Positions 38,684 to 47,223 of a DNA stretch of 64,000 nt are shown here, one piece after another (positions within the stretch are counted from its first letter, which is position 1; every line of letters starts with the position of its first letter). A program made the translations under genes and the position numbers. Under the pieces are notes generated by a model. The model saw only the letters and a list, made by a program, of their open reading frames with translations. It made no database searches and had not been told where the DNA came from. Location of the stretch: the NCBI RefSeq assembly GCF_023703375.1, contig NZ_JAMQGO010000007.1, positions 1 to 64,000 of the forward strand, in the 5' to 3' direction. The stretch comes from Lutimaribacter degradans (GTDB lineage Bacteria > Pseudomonadota > Alphaproteobacteria > Rhodobacterales > Rhodobacteraceae).

Positions 38684-39568
38684 TTATTCAGGGTCCTGGC
38701 CACCGCCAAGCTGGTGCACGTAGGTGGTCACGGCGCGGATCTCGGCCTCGCTCAGGTCGGCGCCGCCCATCGGGGGCATCACGCCAAAGCGCGAGTTCCA
38801 GACCGTTTCATAGATCGCGTCGTAATCGCCCCCATAAAGCCAGATCGCGTCGGCCAGGTTCGGCGCGCCCTGGAACTTGTCGCCCTGGGCGTCTTCCCCG
38901 TGGCAGGCAACGCAGTTGATCTCGTAGACCTCGGCGCCGGCCTCGACCAGGCTTTCATCGACGGGCGGGTTCACCGCCGACAGCGACATCACGTAGTTGA
39001 CGACCTGTTCCACCTCTTCCCTGGTCAGCAGCTCATCGCGGCCAAAAGCCGGCATTTCGCTGTAATGGGCGTCAAGGTCATCCTCGTTGCGGATGCCGTG
39101 GCTGACGGTGTAATGGATTTCCTCCATCGTGCCGCCCCAAAGCCAGGCGTCATCCTGCAGGTTGGGATAGCCCACCGCACCCGCGGCGCCCGAGCCGTGG
39201 CACTGTGCGCACCAGGTCCGATAGACAGCGGCGCCGGCGTTGACGGCATAGCCCTCCAGCTCGTCATTGCCACGGATCTCGTTCAGGTCGGCCGCGACCA
39301 GCGTGGCGTTGATCGGCTCAAGCCTGGTTTCGAACTCGGCGATATCCTCGGCAACCTGGCCACGGGTCGAAAAGCCCAGGTAACCGGCGGTCGCGCTTTT
39401 TATGCCGGGCCAGGCTGGATAGGCAATGGTGTACCAGATGCCCCAGACGATGGTGGCGTAGAACACCCACAGCCACCAGCGCGGAAGCGGGTTGTTGTAT
39501 TCCTCGATGCCGTCCCACTCATGGCCAGTGGTTTCGACTTCCTGCTTTTTGTTCGGTTGCTTTGCCAT
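38684..39568 (-). CDS. ccoP: CcoP, di-haem cytochrome c subunit of cbb3 oxidase
   Basis: 294 residues. A CcoP N-terminal segment with a transmembrane helix (WWLWVFYATIVWGIWYTIAYP) precedes two cytochrome c domains with CAQCH and CVACH haem sites. It passes electrons toward CcoO/CcoN. I start it at the ATG at 39568 (MAKQPNKKQEVE), four bases after the ccoQ stop; the open frame extends upstream but overlaps ccoQ. Confidence 0.96.
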   Translation of the reverse strand: MAKQPNKKQEVETTGHEWDGIEEYNNPLPRWWLWVFYATIVWGIWYTIAYPAWPGIKSATAGYLGFSTRGQVAEDIAEFETRLEPINATLVAADLNEIRGNDELEGYAVNAGAAVYRTWCAQCHGSGAAGAVGYPNLQDDAWLWGGTMEEIHYTVSHGIRNEDDLDAHYSEMPAFGRDELLTREEVEQVVNYVMSLSAVNPPVDESLVEAGAEVYEINCVACHGEDAQGDKFQGAPNLADAIWLYGGDYDAIYETVWNSRFGVMPPMGGADLSEAEIRAVTTYVHQLGGGQDPE

Positions 39569-39572
39569 GTGA

Positions 39573-39764
39573 TCAAGCCTCCTCGGGCCGGCCGCCATCG
39601 GGGGCGGGTTTGTCTTCGTGCCGGAACGGGATGTCTGCCACGTCGTCATAAACCTTCGTCGAGCCGGGGCGGAACGCAAAGATCACGACCCCGATGAAGA
39701 AGACGAACATGGCAAGCAAAAACCAGCTATCGGCGAGTTGGCGAAGAAAGGAATAGGTTTCCAT
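39573..39764 (-). CDS. ccoQ: CcoQ, small cbb3 oxidase subunit
   Basis: 63 residues: one transmembrane helix (SWFLLAMFVFFIGVVIFAF) and the FRPGS motif followed by an acidic tail, typical of CcoQ/FixQ, which stabilises CcoP in the complex. Located in the usual place between ccoO and ccoP. Confidence 0.93.
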   Translation of the reverse strand: METYSFLRQLADSWFLLAMFVFFIGVVIFAFRPGSTKVYDDVADIPFRHEDKPAPDGGRPEEA

Positions 39765-39775
39765 CGGTATCTCCC

Positions 39776-40528
39776 TCAGCGGCTTTCATCCGGCGTGAAG
39801 GTCGAGAAATCGACCAGCGTGCCCAGCATTTGCAGATAGGCGATCAGCGCGTCGGCTTCGGAAACGCCGGGCTGACCATCGAAATTGCGCACGTTCACGT
39901 TCTCGCCGTAACGCTCCAGAAGGCCGTCATAGTCGCTGTCCGGGTCGGCCTGCGCCAGGAAATCGGCGCGGGCGTTCTCGAAGCGATCGGTGCTGGGTTC
40001 GCCGTTCACATCCTCGTCGTAGGGGACACCGACCAGCGCGTGGGTGCGCAGCAGATCCTCGATATGTTCGCCCTCAAGCAAACGGTCTTCAAGGAACCCG
40101 TATTTCGGCATCACCGATTCCGGCACCACCGACTGCGGGTCGCGCAGGTGGTCGACATGCCATTCATCGGAATAGCGGCCGCCCAGGCGGGCCAGGTCGG
40201 GCCCCGTGCGCTTGGACCCCCACTGGAACGGGTGGTCGTACTGCGATTCAGCCGCAAGGCTGTAATGGCCATAGCGTTCCACCTCGTCCCGCATCGGGCG
40301 CACCATCTGGCTGTGGCAGACATAGCAGCCTTCGCGCACGTAGATGTCACGCCCGGCCAACTCCAGCGGGGTGTAGGGGCGCATGCCCTCTACATCCTCG
40401 ATGGTGTTTTCCAGCCAGAACAGGGGCGCGATCTGCACGATGCCGCCAATGGTCACGACCAGGAAGGCGAAGATCGAAAGAAGCGTGATGTTCTTTTCAA
40501 GGATCGTGTGTTTGTCGAGAATTGCCAT
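39776..40528 (-). CDS. ccoO: CcoO, mono-haem cytochrome c subunit of cbb3 oxidase
   Basis: 250 residues with an N-terminal transmembrane anchor and one CYVCH haem site ([14 protein letters not shown]). It carries electrons to the CcoN catalytic subunit. It starts 14 bases after the ccoN stop. Confidence 0.97.
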   Translation of the reverse strand: MAILDKHTILEKNITLLSIFAFLVVTIGGIVQIAPLFWLENTIEDVEGMRPYTPLELAGRDIYVREGCYVCHSQMVRPMRDEVERYGHYSLAAESQYDHPFQWGSKRTGPDLARLGGRYSDEWHVDHLRDPQSVVPESVMPKYGFLEDRLLEGEHIEDLLRTHALVGVPYDEDVNGEPSTDRFENARADFLAQADPDSDYDGLLERYGENVNVRNFDGQPGVSEADALIAYLQMLGTLVDFSTFTPDESR

Positions 40529-40542
40529 CTCTCCGGCCCTCC

Positions 40543-42147
40543 TTATTCAGCCGGGACCATGTGGTTCACCGGCTTTACAGCAGGCGAACGACGCACGGTC
40601 ATCCAGAGGTTGTAGCACATGATGATACCGCCAGCGAGGTAGAGCACCCCACCCAGGCCACGCACCACGTACATCGGGAACTTGGCGGCCACGGTGTCGG
40701 CGAACGAGTTCACGAGGAAACCGTTTGCATCCACTTCGCGCCACATCAGGCCCTCCATGATGCCGGTCACCCACATGGACGCCGCGTAAAGGATGATGCC
40801 GATCGTGGCGAGCCAGAAGTGCCAGCTGACCAGGCTCAGGCTATACAGCCGCTCGCGGTTCCACAGGCGCGGCACCAGGAAGTACAGCGCACCAAAGGTG
40901 ATCATGCCGTTCCAGCCCAGCGCGCCCGAGTGCACGTGGCCAATGGTCCAGTCGGTGTAGTGCGACAACGAGTTCACCGCGCGGATCGACATCATCGGAC
41001 CTTCGAAGGTGGACATGCCGTAAAAGCCGACCGAGATCACCATCATCCGAATGATCGGATCGGTGCGCAGCTTGTCCCACGCGCCCGACAGGGTCATCAG
41101 GCCGTTGATCATGCCACCCCAGGAGGGCATCCAGAGCACGATCGAGAACACCATGCCCAGCGTCGAGGCCCAGTCAGGCAGCGCGGTATAGTGCAGGTGG
41201 TGCGGACCGGCCCAGATGTAGATGAAGATCAGCGCCCAGAAGTGGATGATCGACAGCTTGTAGCTGAACACAGGGCGTTCGGCCTGCTTGGGAATAAAGT
41301 AATACATCATGCCCAGGAAGCCCGCGGTCAGGAAAAAGCCCACGGCGTTGTGGCCATACCACCATTGTGTCATCGCATCCTGCACACCGGCGAAAACCTG
41401 CACCGATTTCGAACCGAAGATCGACACCGGGATCGACAGGTTATTGACGATATGCAGCATCGCCACCGTGATGATGAACGACAGGTAGAACCAGTTGGCC
41501 ACGTAGATATGCGGCTCTTTGCGTTTCACGATCGTGCCGACGAAGACAGCAAAATAGGCAACCCAGACGATGGTCAGCCACCAGTCGACATACCACTCGG
41601 GCTCGGCGTATTCCTTGGATTGGGTGGCCCCCAGGAGATAGCCGGTCGCCGCAAGGACGATCATCAGCTGGAACCCCCAGAACACGAACCACGCCAGGTT
41701 GCCGCCCCAAAGGCGTGCGGCGCTCGTGCGCTGCACGACATAGAACGACGTGGCGATCAGCGCGTTGCCCCCGAAAGCGAAAATCACCGCCGAGGTATGA
41801 AGCGGACGCAACCTGCCAAAGTTCAGGTACCCTTGGGCCCATTCGAAATTGAGCGCCGGAAAGGCCAGCTGAAACGCGATCGTGACCCCCACCAGGAAGC
41901 CCACGACGCCCCAAAGCGCCGTTGCAATCACCCCGGCGCGCACCACGCCATCCATGTATTCGCCCGAAAGATCAACATTCGGAACCGGTTCGTCCGTACG
42001 GCGCAGCGTCCACACGAACAGGCCAGCCGCGGCCAAAGCCACGACCACGGCGTTGACAAGATATGCCGGATCGCGCGCGTAATTGGCCGCGATCAGCGCA
42101 AAAAGCGCGATCAGGCCATACACGATCAGCTTGATATAGTTACCCAT
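40543..42147 (-). CDS. ccoN: CcoN, catalytic subunit I of cbb3 cytochrome oxidase
   Basis: 534 residues, about 12 transmembrane helices. Haem-copper oxidase of type C: conserved histidines are visible in the helices, including [25 protein letters not shown] and [11 protein letters not shown]. It reduces O2 with high affinity and pumps protons, allowing respiration at low oxygen. First gene of ccoNOQP. An FNR box at 42241-42254 lies about 94 bp upstream. Confidence 0.97.
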   Translation of the reverse strand: MGNYIKLIVYGLIALFALIAANYARDPAYLVNAVVVALAAAGLFVWTLRRTDEPVPNVDLSGEYMDGVVRAGVIATALWGVVGFLVGVTIAFQLAFPALNFEWAQGYLNFGRLRPLHTSAVIFAFGGNALIATSFYVVQRTSAARLWGGNLAWFVFWGFQLMIVLAATGYLLGATQSKEYAEPEWYVDWWLTIVWVAYFAVFVGTIVKRKEPHIYVANWFYLSFIITVAMLHIVNNLSIPVSIFGSKSVQVFAGVQDAMTQWWYGHNAVGFFLTAGFLGMMYYFIPKQAERPVFSYKLSIIHFWALIFIYIWAGPHHLHYTALPDWASTLGMVFSIVLWMPSWGGMINGLMTLSGAWDKLRTDPIIRMMVISVGFYGMSTFEGPMMSIRAVNSLSHYTDWTIGHVHSGALGWNGMITFGALYFLVPRLWNRERLYSLSLVSWHFWLATIGIILYAASMWVTGIMEGLMWREVDANGFLVNSFADTVAAKFPMYVVRGLGGVLYLAGGIIMCYNLWMTVRRSPAVKPVNHMVPAE

Positions 42148-42240
42148 TTTGCGTCCCTTCGTCTGTCCCCGCGCGATTCGAACAAGCGCACGGATAGGTT
42201 TAGACTCCCGGCTTAATGAAATTTTGCGGGATTCGCCGCA

Positions 42241-42254
42241 TTGATCTGCATCAA
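42241..42254 (-). promoter_or_regulatory. FNR/FnrL box of ccoN
   Basis: TTGATCTGCATCAA, a perfect TTGAT-N4-ATCAA. A start point 41 bp downstream on the minus strand would be near 42206, leaving about a 59-base leader to ccoN. The nearby -10 candidate (CATTAA, 42218-42213) is weak. Confidence 0.75.
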
Positions 42255-42272
42255 AAGCAGAAGATGGTTTTT

Positions 42273-42286
42273 TTGACTCGTATCAA
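42273..42286 (+). promoter_or_regulatory. FNR/FnrL box of the universal stress protein gene
   Basis: TTGACTCGTATCAA, core intact. On the plus strand TCTAAT at 42308-42313 is a five-of-six -10 match and places the start near 42320, giving a box centre at about -41. This is the best-positioned FNR site in the window. Confidence 0.75.
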
Positions 42287-42371
42287 GGCGGGCATGGGTG
42301 CAGCCTGTCTAATGTGCATGAAAGGCCGGACACCCCGCACCAGGGGGCGGCGTGGATGAAGGAGAAAGACC

Positions 42372-43211
42372 ATGGCCTACAAGTCGCTGTTTTCCGTATT
42401 GACCGACGAAAAGCTGGCAGGCCCCGTACTGTCGCAAGCGGTCACGTTGACCGGTATGAACGATGCCCATCTCGAAGTGTTGTGCATGGGCGTCGATCGC
42501 AGCCAGACGGGCTATTACTACGCAGGCGCAAACGCGATGATCCTGCAGGAAAGCATCACCCGCGCCCAGGAAGAGGCCGAGGGGATCGAAGCCCGCGTGC
42601 GCGATATCCTGCGCTCCAGCGAAGTGCGCTGGAGCACGGAATCGGGGGTGGCCCAGCTGGCCGATCTCGGGCGGCACGTGGCGGCCCGGGCGCGGTTTTC
42701 CGACATGGTGGTTCTGCCCCGCCCTTATGGCGAGGGTCGCGGCGTCGAACTGGAGCCGATTCTGGAAGCCGCGATGTTCGAAGGGCATACGCCGGTTCTG
42801 GTGGTTCCCGATGAGGAAACACAGGTCAAGAAAGCCGACAAGATCGTGCTGGCCTGGAACGAAAGCGCCGAGGCGCTCAACGCGGCGCGGGCGGCGTTGC
42901 CCATGCTGATCGCGGCCGAGTCGGTGCACCTGGCGGTGATCGATCCGCCGACGCACGGGCCCGACCGCTCGGACCCGGGCGGGCTGTTGTCGCAATACCT
43001 GGCCCGGCACGGTGTGAAATGCGAAATCGACGTTCTGTCGAAAACGATGCCGCGCGTGTCCGACGTGCTTTTGCGCCATTGCAAGGATATCGAGGCCGAC
43101 TTGGTGGTCATGGGCGCCTATGGCAAATCGCGCTTCCGCGAGGCGATCCTAGGCGGGGCCACCCGTTACATGCTCGAACAGACGGAAATCCCGGTGTTCA
43201 TGGCGCACTGA
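42372..43211 (+). CDS. Tandem universal stress protein
   Basis: 279 residues, two UspA-like domains in one chain. The first (1-140) is degenerate; the second keeps the nucleotide-binding signature GAYGKSRFREAILGGATRYML near the C-terminus. UspA proteins bind ATP or act as signalling scaffolds under starvation and hypoxia. GGAGAAAGACC precedes the ATG. It is divergent from ccoN, and two FNR boxes share the gap, so induction under low oxygen is likely. Confidence 0.9.
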   Translation: MAYKSLFSVLTDEKLAGPVLSQAVTLTGMNDAHLEVLCMGVDRSQTGYYYAGANAMILQESITRAQEEAEGIEARVRDILRSSEVRWSTESGVAQLADLGRHVAARARFSDMVVLPRPYGEGRGVELEPILEAAMFEGHTPVLVVPDEETQVKKADKIVLAWNESAEALNAARAALPMLIAAESVHLAVIDPPTHGPDRSDPGGLLSQYLARHGVKCEIDVLSKTMPRVSDVLLRHCKDIEADLVVMGAYGKSRFREAILGGATRYMLEQTEIPVFMAH

Positions 43212-43223
43212 TTGGAAGGTCGC

Positions 43224-43246
43224 GGCGGGCTAAAGCCCGCCCTACC
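43224..43246 (-). repeat. 23-bp REP-like palindromic repeat, copy 1
   Basis: Read on the minus strand this is GGTAGGGCGGGCTTTAGCC followed by CGCC; the core GGCGGGCT-N2-AGCCCGCC is an 8-bp stem. Copy 2 at 43630-43652 has the opposite orientation and differs at one base. It lies just after the universal stress protein stop. Confidence 0.75.
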
Positions 43247-43269
43247 CGCCCGTTCCGGGGCAGTTGCGC

Positions 43270-43295
43270 AGGGTGGGCAGTTTGCCCACCCTTTT
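43270..43295 (+). terminator. Terminator after universal stress protein gene
   Basis: A 10-bp perfect stem AGGGTGGGCA / TGCCCACCCT with a 3-base loop, followed by TTT. Confidence 0.8.
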
Positions 43296-43307
43296 CATTT
43301 CACGCGC

Positions 43308-43562
43308 TCAAGCGCGTTTTATCAGCCGGATCAGGAAGATCACGATCACCGCACCAATGGTGGCGTTGATGATCGCCCCCAGGAATCCGCCGCCGATCTC
43401 CAGCCCAATGCGCGGCAGGATCAGCCCCGCCACGAAGGCGCCGACGATACCCATCGCGACATTTCCAAGTAGGCCATAGCCGCCGCCCTGCATCAACTTG
43501 CCCGCCAGCCAACCGGCAATCGCGCCGATGACCAGCATCGCCAAAAGACTTTCCACGCCCAT
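43308..43562 (-). CDS. GlsB/YeaQ/YmgE-family small membrane protein
   Basis: 84 residues, three hydrophobic helices with the glycine-rich pattern of this transglycosylase-associated family (AIAGWLAGKLMQGGGYGLLGNVAMGIVGAFVAG). Such proteins are stress-induced inner-membrane proteins without a known reaction. AGGAAACGAAAA precedes the ATG. The gene lies alone between two 23-bp inverted repeats (43224-43246 and 43630-43652). Confidence 0.88.
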   Translation of the reverse strand: MGVESLLAMLVIGAIAGWLAGKLMQGGGYGLLGNVAMGIVGAFVAGLILPRIGLEIGGGFLGAIINATIGAVIVIFLIRLIKRA

Positions 43563-43629
43563 TTTTCGTTTCCTTTCCCTCGGATGACTTGCGCCCAGCC
43601 TTTCACAGCCCGGCGCGGTACACAAATCG

Positions 43630-43652
43630 GGTAGGGCGGGCTTCAGCCCGCC
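43630..43652 (+). repeat. 23-bp REP-like palindromic repeat, copy 2
   Basis: GGTAGGGCGGGCTTCAGCC then CGCC. It overlaps the 3' end of the PhzS-like monooxygenase gene, whose TGA stop (43645-43643) is the loop of the palindrome. Its inverse copy at 43224-43246 is 22 of 23 identical. Confidence 0.75.
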
Positions 43653-44932
43653 GCGCCGGTGACGCGCGCACCCGGTGCGATGGTGGGCGCAGCGGCGTTC
43701 AACGCGTCGATGGCGAAACCCGCAGCCTTCTTGTAGCCGGCCATGAAGGCGGCGCGCTCGGCCTCGGGGAAGACATCGTTGATGTCCTCGAACTCTCCGC
43801 CGCACCGCTCGTCCACGATGTTCAGCATCCCGAACGGGCCCGCGCCCCGGTTGCGCAGAACCAACTGCGACACCGGCTCGCACAAGCGGGCGTCATAGGC
43901 GGCCAACGCCCTTGGGCCCGGCCCGTGCGTCACCATTTCCGCGCCGATCACGCGGGCGTCGATAATGGCCTGGCTCGCCCCGTTGGACCCGGTGGGATAC
44001 ATGACATGTGCGGCATCGCCCATCAGCGCCACCCGGCCATCCACCCAGGTAGGCACCGGCTCGCGGTCGATCATCGGGTATTCATACACGTCTTCCGCGC
44101 CCCGAATCAGCGCGGGCACATCCAGCCAATCGAAATTCCAGCCCTCGAAATGGTGCACGAAATCCTCGGCCGAGACCTTCTTGTTCCAGTCGCCTTCCCA
44201 GCCGGCGGAATTGTCGAATGTCTGCTCGGCGATCCAGTTGACGGTGGCCATGCCATCCGCGTCGGGGTGCGAAATCGGGTAGATCACCATGCGGTGCTTG
44301 TGCGTGCCCAGCCCAACGAAACTGCTGCCGGTGCGGATCGGCCTTGCCCGCGTCACGCCACGCCACAGCACCGCGCCACCCCATTGAACTGGCGGCTGAT
44401 CGGGATGCATCTGCGCGCGAATGGGCGAATGCAACCCGTCGGCGGCCACCAGCAGGCGGCCTCGCACCCGCCGCGTCGCACCCTGCGTGTCGGCGATGGT
44501 CACGGTCACGCCCTGCGCGTCCTGATCGTAGCCGATGACGCGCGCGCCGGTTTGCACCGCGTCCGCGCCCAGCCGCGTGCGCACCGCATCCAGCAACATC
44601 ATCTGCAACTGCCCGCGATGCACGGCATATTGCGGCCAGTTGTACCCGGCCAGCAGCCCGCGCGGCTCGGCGTAGATGTCGTTGCCGTTGCGCCCCACCA
44701 GCGCCCATTCGCGCGCGGGCACGCCGACGCGGTCCAGGTCATCGGTGGCAAAGCCCATGTCGTAAAGCTCGCGCACGGCGTTGGGTTGCAGGTTGATGCC
44801 CACGCCCAGCGGGCGCAGTTCGGGAACGGCTTCGTATACCCTGCAGGGCACGCCGATCTGGTGCAGTGTCAACGCCAGCGACAACCCGGCGATTCCGGCG
44901 CCGGAAATTACAACAGTATCGGTATCTTGCAT
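43643..44932 (-). CDS. PhzS-like FAD-dependent monooxygenase
   Basis: 429 residues, group A flavoprotein hydroxylase: FAD-binding GAGIAGLSLAL near residue 11, the RG-containing VHRGQLQMMLLDAVR, and GDAAHVMYPTGSNGASQAIID near residue 305. Several blocks recall PhzS of Pseudomonas (RPLGVGINLQPNAV, SEPRG-like AEPRGLLAG, YPMIDREPVPTW), an enzyme hydroxylating a phenazine. No phz genes are in view, so the substrate is more likely another aromatic compound. The gene ends inside a REP-like repeat. It runs toward the GlsB gene on the same strand. Confidence 0.82.
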   Translation of the reverse strand: MQDTDTVVISGAGIAGLSLALTLHQIGVPCRVYEAVPELRPLGVGINLQPNAVRELYDMGFATDDLDRVGVPAREWALVGRNGNDIYAEPRGLLAGYNWPQYAVHRGQLQMMLLDAVRTRLGADAVQTGARVIGYDQDAQGVTVTIADTQGATRRVRGRLLVAADGLHSPIRAQMHPDQPPVQWGGAVLWRGVTRARPIRTGSSFVGLGTHKHRMVIYPISHPDADGMATVNWIAEQTFDNSAGWEGDWNKKVSAEDFVHHFEGWNFDWLDVPALIRGAEDVYEYPMIDREPVPTWVDGRVALMGDAAHVMYPTGSNGASQAIIDARVIGAEMVTHGPGPRALAAYDARLCEPVSQLVLRNRGAGPFGMLNIVDERCGGEFEDINDVFPEAERAAFMAGYKKAAGFAIDALNAAAPTIAPGARVTGAAG

Positions 44933-45044
44933 CTCGCCCTCCCTGCCAGTCGGGATCAGGCTTTAGCAGGAATTGCCCGCCGCGCAAATCTGGGACACGG
45001 CATGCCCGTGTTTCCACGACATCACGATGCGGCCGCAAGGCGCG

Positions 45045-45791
45045 TCAGGCCAGCATCCCGCCATCGCTGTCATCGCCCGCCTCGTCCAGAAGGCGGCTAA
45101 AATCGGGAATGGTGACATGACGCTTGCCCTCAAGCTCGATCACGCCATCACGCTTGAGCGCGCTGATCTGGCGGCTGACGGTTTCCAGCGTCAGACCAAG
45201 GTAATCGGCCATTGCCTCGCGCGTCAGCGGCAGGTCGAACACCAGCGCATCATGCGTCGGGCGCAGGTTCAGCGATGCGTCGCGCCGCGCGATGATCGTC
45301 AAAAGACTGGCGATCTTCTCGCGCGCGGTCTTGCGCCCCAGAACCAGCATCCATTCGCGCGCGGCATCCAGCTCGTCCAGGGTCATTTCAAGCAGACGAT
45401 GGGCGATATGCGGGGTTCTCGACATCATGTCTTCGAACGGGCGCTTGCGGAAACAGCACATGACCAGGTCGGTCGTGGCCACCACGTCATAGGGTGAGCC
45501 ATCGCGCCCCGGCCGGCCCACGAAATCGCTGGGCAGCAAAAGGCCCACCATCTGGGTACGCCCGTCTTCCATTGTCTGGGTCAGGGTGGCGATGCCCGAT
45601 ACGACCGAGCCCACGAAATCCATCCGGTCGCCCGACCAGATGATTGTCTGGCCAGCCTCGAAATTGCGGTAATACTTGATCTCTTCGAGTTGCTCCAGCT
45701 CATCGCTTTCGCAGCGCGCGCATACAGCCCTATGGCGAATAGGACAGTCGGCACACTCGTTCGAGACTTGTGTCTTTTCATCGTTAAGCAT
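45045..45791 (-). CDS. fnrL: FnrL, oxygen-sensing Crp/Fnr-family regulator
   Basis: 248 residues. The N-terminal cysteine group Cys13, Cys16, Cys24, Cys27 and central Cys112/113 can hold an oxygen-labile 4Fe-4S cluster; a cyclic-nucleotide-type beta-roll and dimer helix follow. The helix-turn-helix has the FNR recognition residues E-x-x-S-R (Glu203, Ser206, Arg207), predicting binding to TTGA-N6-TCAA. Six such sites occur in this window. A box lies 15 bp before its own ATG, suitable for autorepression. Divergent from hemN. Confidence 0.95.
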   Translation of the reverse strand: MLNDEKTQVSNECADCPIRHRAVCARCESDELEQLEEIKYYRNFEAGQTIIWSGDRMDFVGSVVSGIATLTQTMEDGRTQMVGLLLPSDFVGRPGRDGSPYDVVATTDLVMCCFRKRPFEDMMSRTPHIAHRLLEMTLDELDAAREWMLVLGRKTAREKIASLLTIIARRDASLNLRPTHDALVFDLPLTREAMADYLGLTLETVSRQISALKRDGVIELEGKRHVTIPDFSRLLDEAGDDSDGGMLA

Positions 45792-45806
45792 TTTGTGTTC
45801 GCGCGC

Positions 45807-45820
45807 TTGATCTGGGTCAA
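45807..45820. promoter_or_regulatory. FNR/FnrL box between fnrL and hemN
   Basis: TTGATCTGGGTCAA. It is 15 bp from the fnrL start and 36 bp from the hemN start. Both distances are shorter than the usual activating arrangement with a leader, so autorepression of fnrL, a near-leaderless hemN transcript, or a later hemN start must be considered. Confidence 0.7.
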
Positions 45821-45856
45821 GGTTGACCCTTTTTTCCTGCCTTACAGGGTAGGGTT

Positions 45857-47215
45857 ATGGTTACGAAAACGCAACTTGCAAAACTGGGACTGTTTGACGC
45901 GAAGGTGCCGCGGTACACGAGTTACCCGACTGCGCCGCATTTCTCGTCCGCGATCGGCCCCGGAGATTTTGCCGACTGGACCCGCGCCATCACGCCCGGC
46001 TCCCGTATCTCCTTGTACGTCCACGTTCCATTTTGCCGCCGCCTGTGCTGGTTCTGCGCCTGTCGCACGCAAGGTACGCAAAACGAAAAGCCGGTGCGCG
46101 TCTACCTTGAAACGCTCAAGGCCGAAATCGCCTTGCTGGGGCAGACCCTGCCCGAAGGCGTCACCCTGTCGCGGCTGCATTGGGGCGGTGGCACGCCGAC
46201 GCTGATGGCGCCCGACATGATGACCGAGCTGGCCGAATCAATCTTCGCGGTAGCGCCGATGGCCAAGGACAATGCCGAGTTCTCGGTCGAGATCGACCCG
46301 AACGAGATCGACGCCGCGCGGCTTGATGCGCTGGCTGCCGCCGGGATGAACCGCGCCTCGATCGGGGTGCAGGATTTCGACGACCAGATTCAGCAAACCA
46401 TCGGTCGCATCCAGGGCTATGAAATCACGCGCGACGCGGTCGAGATGATCCGCGCCCGCGGCGTGCACAGCCTGAATGCCGACATCCTGTTCGGCCTGCC
46501 GCATCAAAGCCAGGCGCGCATCACCGAAACCGTGCAGAAACTGCTGTCGTTCAACCCCGACCGGGTGGCGCTTTACGGGTATGCGCATGTGCCGTGGATG
46601 GCCAAGCGCCAACAGATGATCCCCTCGGACGCGCTGCCCACGCCGCAAGAACGGCTGGAACTGTTCGAAGTGGCACGCAAGCTGTTCGTCTGGGATGGGT
46701 ATGACGAGATCGGGATCGACCATTTCGCCCGCCCAGATGACAGCATGGCCCGCGCCTTGCGCGACCGCACGCTGAAACGCAATTTCCAGGGCTATACCGA
46801 AGACCCGGCCGATGTGCTGATCGGGCTTGGCGCCTCGTCGATATCGCGCTTTCCGCAGGGATACGCCCAGAACGCCCCGGCCACGTCGGCCTATACGGGC
46901 GCCATTCGCGATGGGCGTTTCGCGACGGCCAAGGGGCATGGTTTCAGCGGCGACGACCTGATGCGCAACCGCATGATCGAATCGCTGATGTGCTTCTTTC
47001 GAATTGACGCCAACGAACTGGTGGAAAAATTCGGTGCCGATCGCACCAGCCTGATGGCCGAGTTCAACCGCGTGAACCGTGATTTCGACGGGCTGCTGCG
47101 CGTGACCGAGAACGGGCTGGATGTGCCCGAAGCCGCACGCCCCCTGGTCCGGATGATCGCCCGCGCTTTCGATGCCTACGACCTTAGCAAGGCCGGCCAT
47201 TCCTCGGCGATCTGA
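45857..47215 (+). CDS. hemN: Oxygen-independent coproporphyrinogen III oxidase (radical SAM)
   Basis: 452 residues, the length of true HemN rather than HemW. The radical SAM cluster is Cys60-x3-Cys64-x2-Cys67 (FCRRLCWFCACR), and PRYTSYPTA near the start and GGGTPT are typical. It makes protoporphyrinogen IX without oxygen. The gene is divergent from fnrL with an FNR box between, and hemF elsewhere in the window does the aerobic reaction. Confidence 0.96.
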   Translation: MVTKTQLAKLGLFDAKVPRYTSYPTAPHFSSAIGPGDFADWTRAITPGSRISLYVHVPFCRRLCWFCACRTQGTQNEKPVRVYLETLKAEIALLGQTLPEGVTLSRLHWGGGTPTLMAPDMMTELAESIFAVAPMAKDNAEFSVEIDPNEIDAARLDALAAAGMNRASIGVQDFDDQIQQTIGRIQGYEITRDAVEMIRARGVHSLNADILFGLPHQSQARITETVQKLLSFNPDRVALYGYAHVPWMAKRQQMIPSDALPTPQERLELFEVARKLFVWDGYDEIGIDHFARPDDSMARALRDRTLKRNFQGYTEDPADVLIGLGASSISRFPQGYAQNAPATSAYTGAIRDGRFATAKGHGFSGDDLMRNRMIESLMCFFRIDANELVEKFGADRTSLMAEFNRVNRDFDGLLRVTENGLDVPEAARPLVRMIARAFDAYDLSKAGHSSAI

Positions 47216-47223
47216 GCGTTCGG

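Noticed and set aside
40522..42216. A 564-codon plus-strand open frame opposite ccoN
   Set aside because: ccoN on the other strand is complete and conserved; the antisense protein is His/Arg/Gln-rich without domains.
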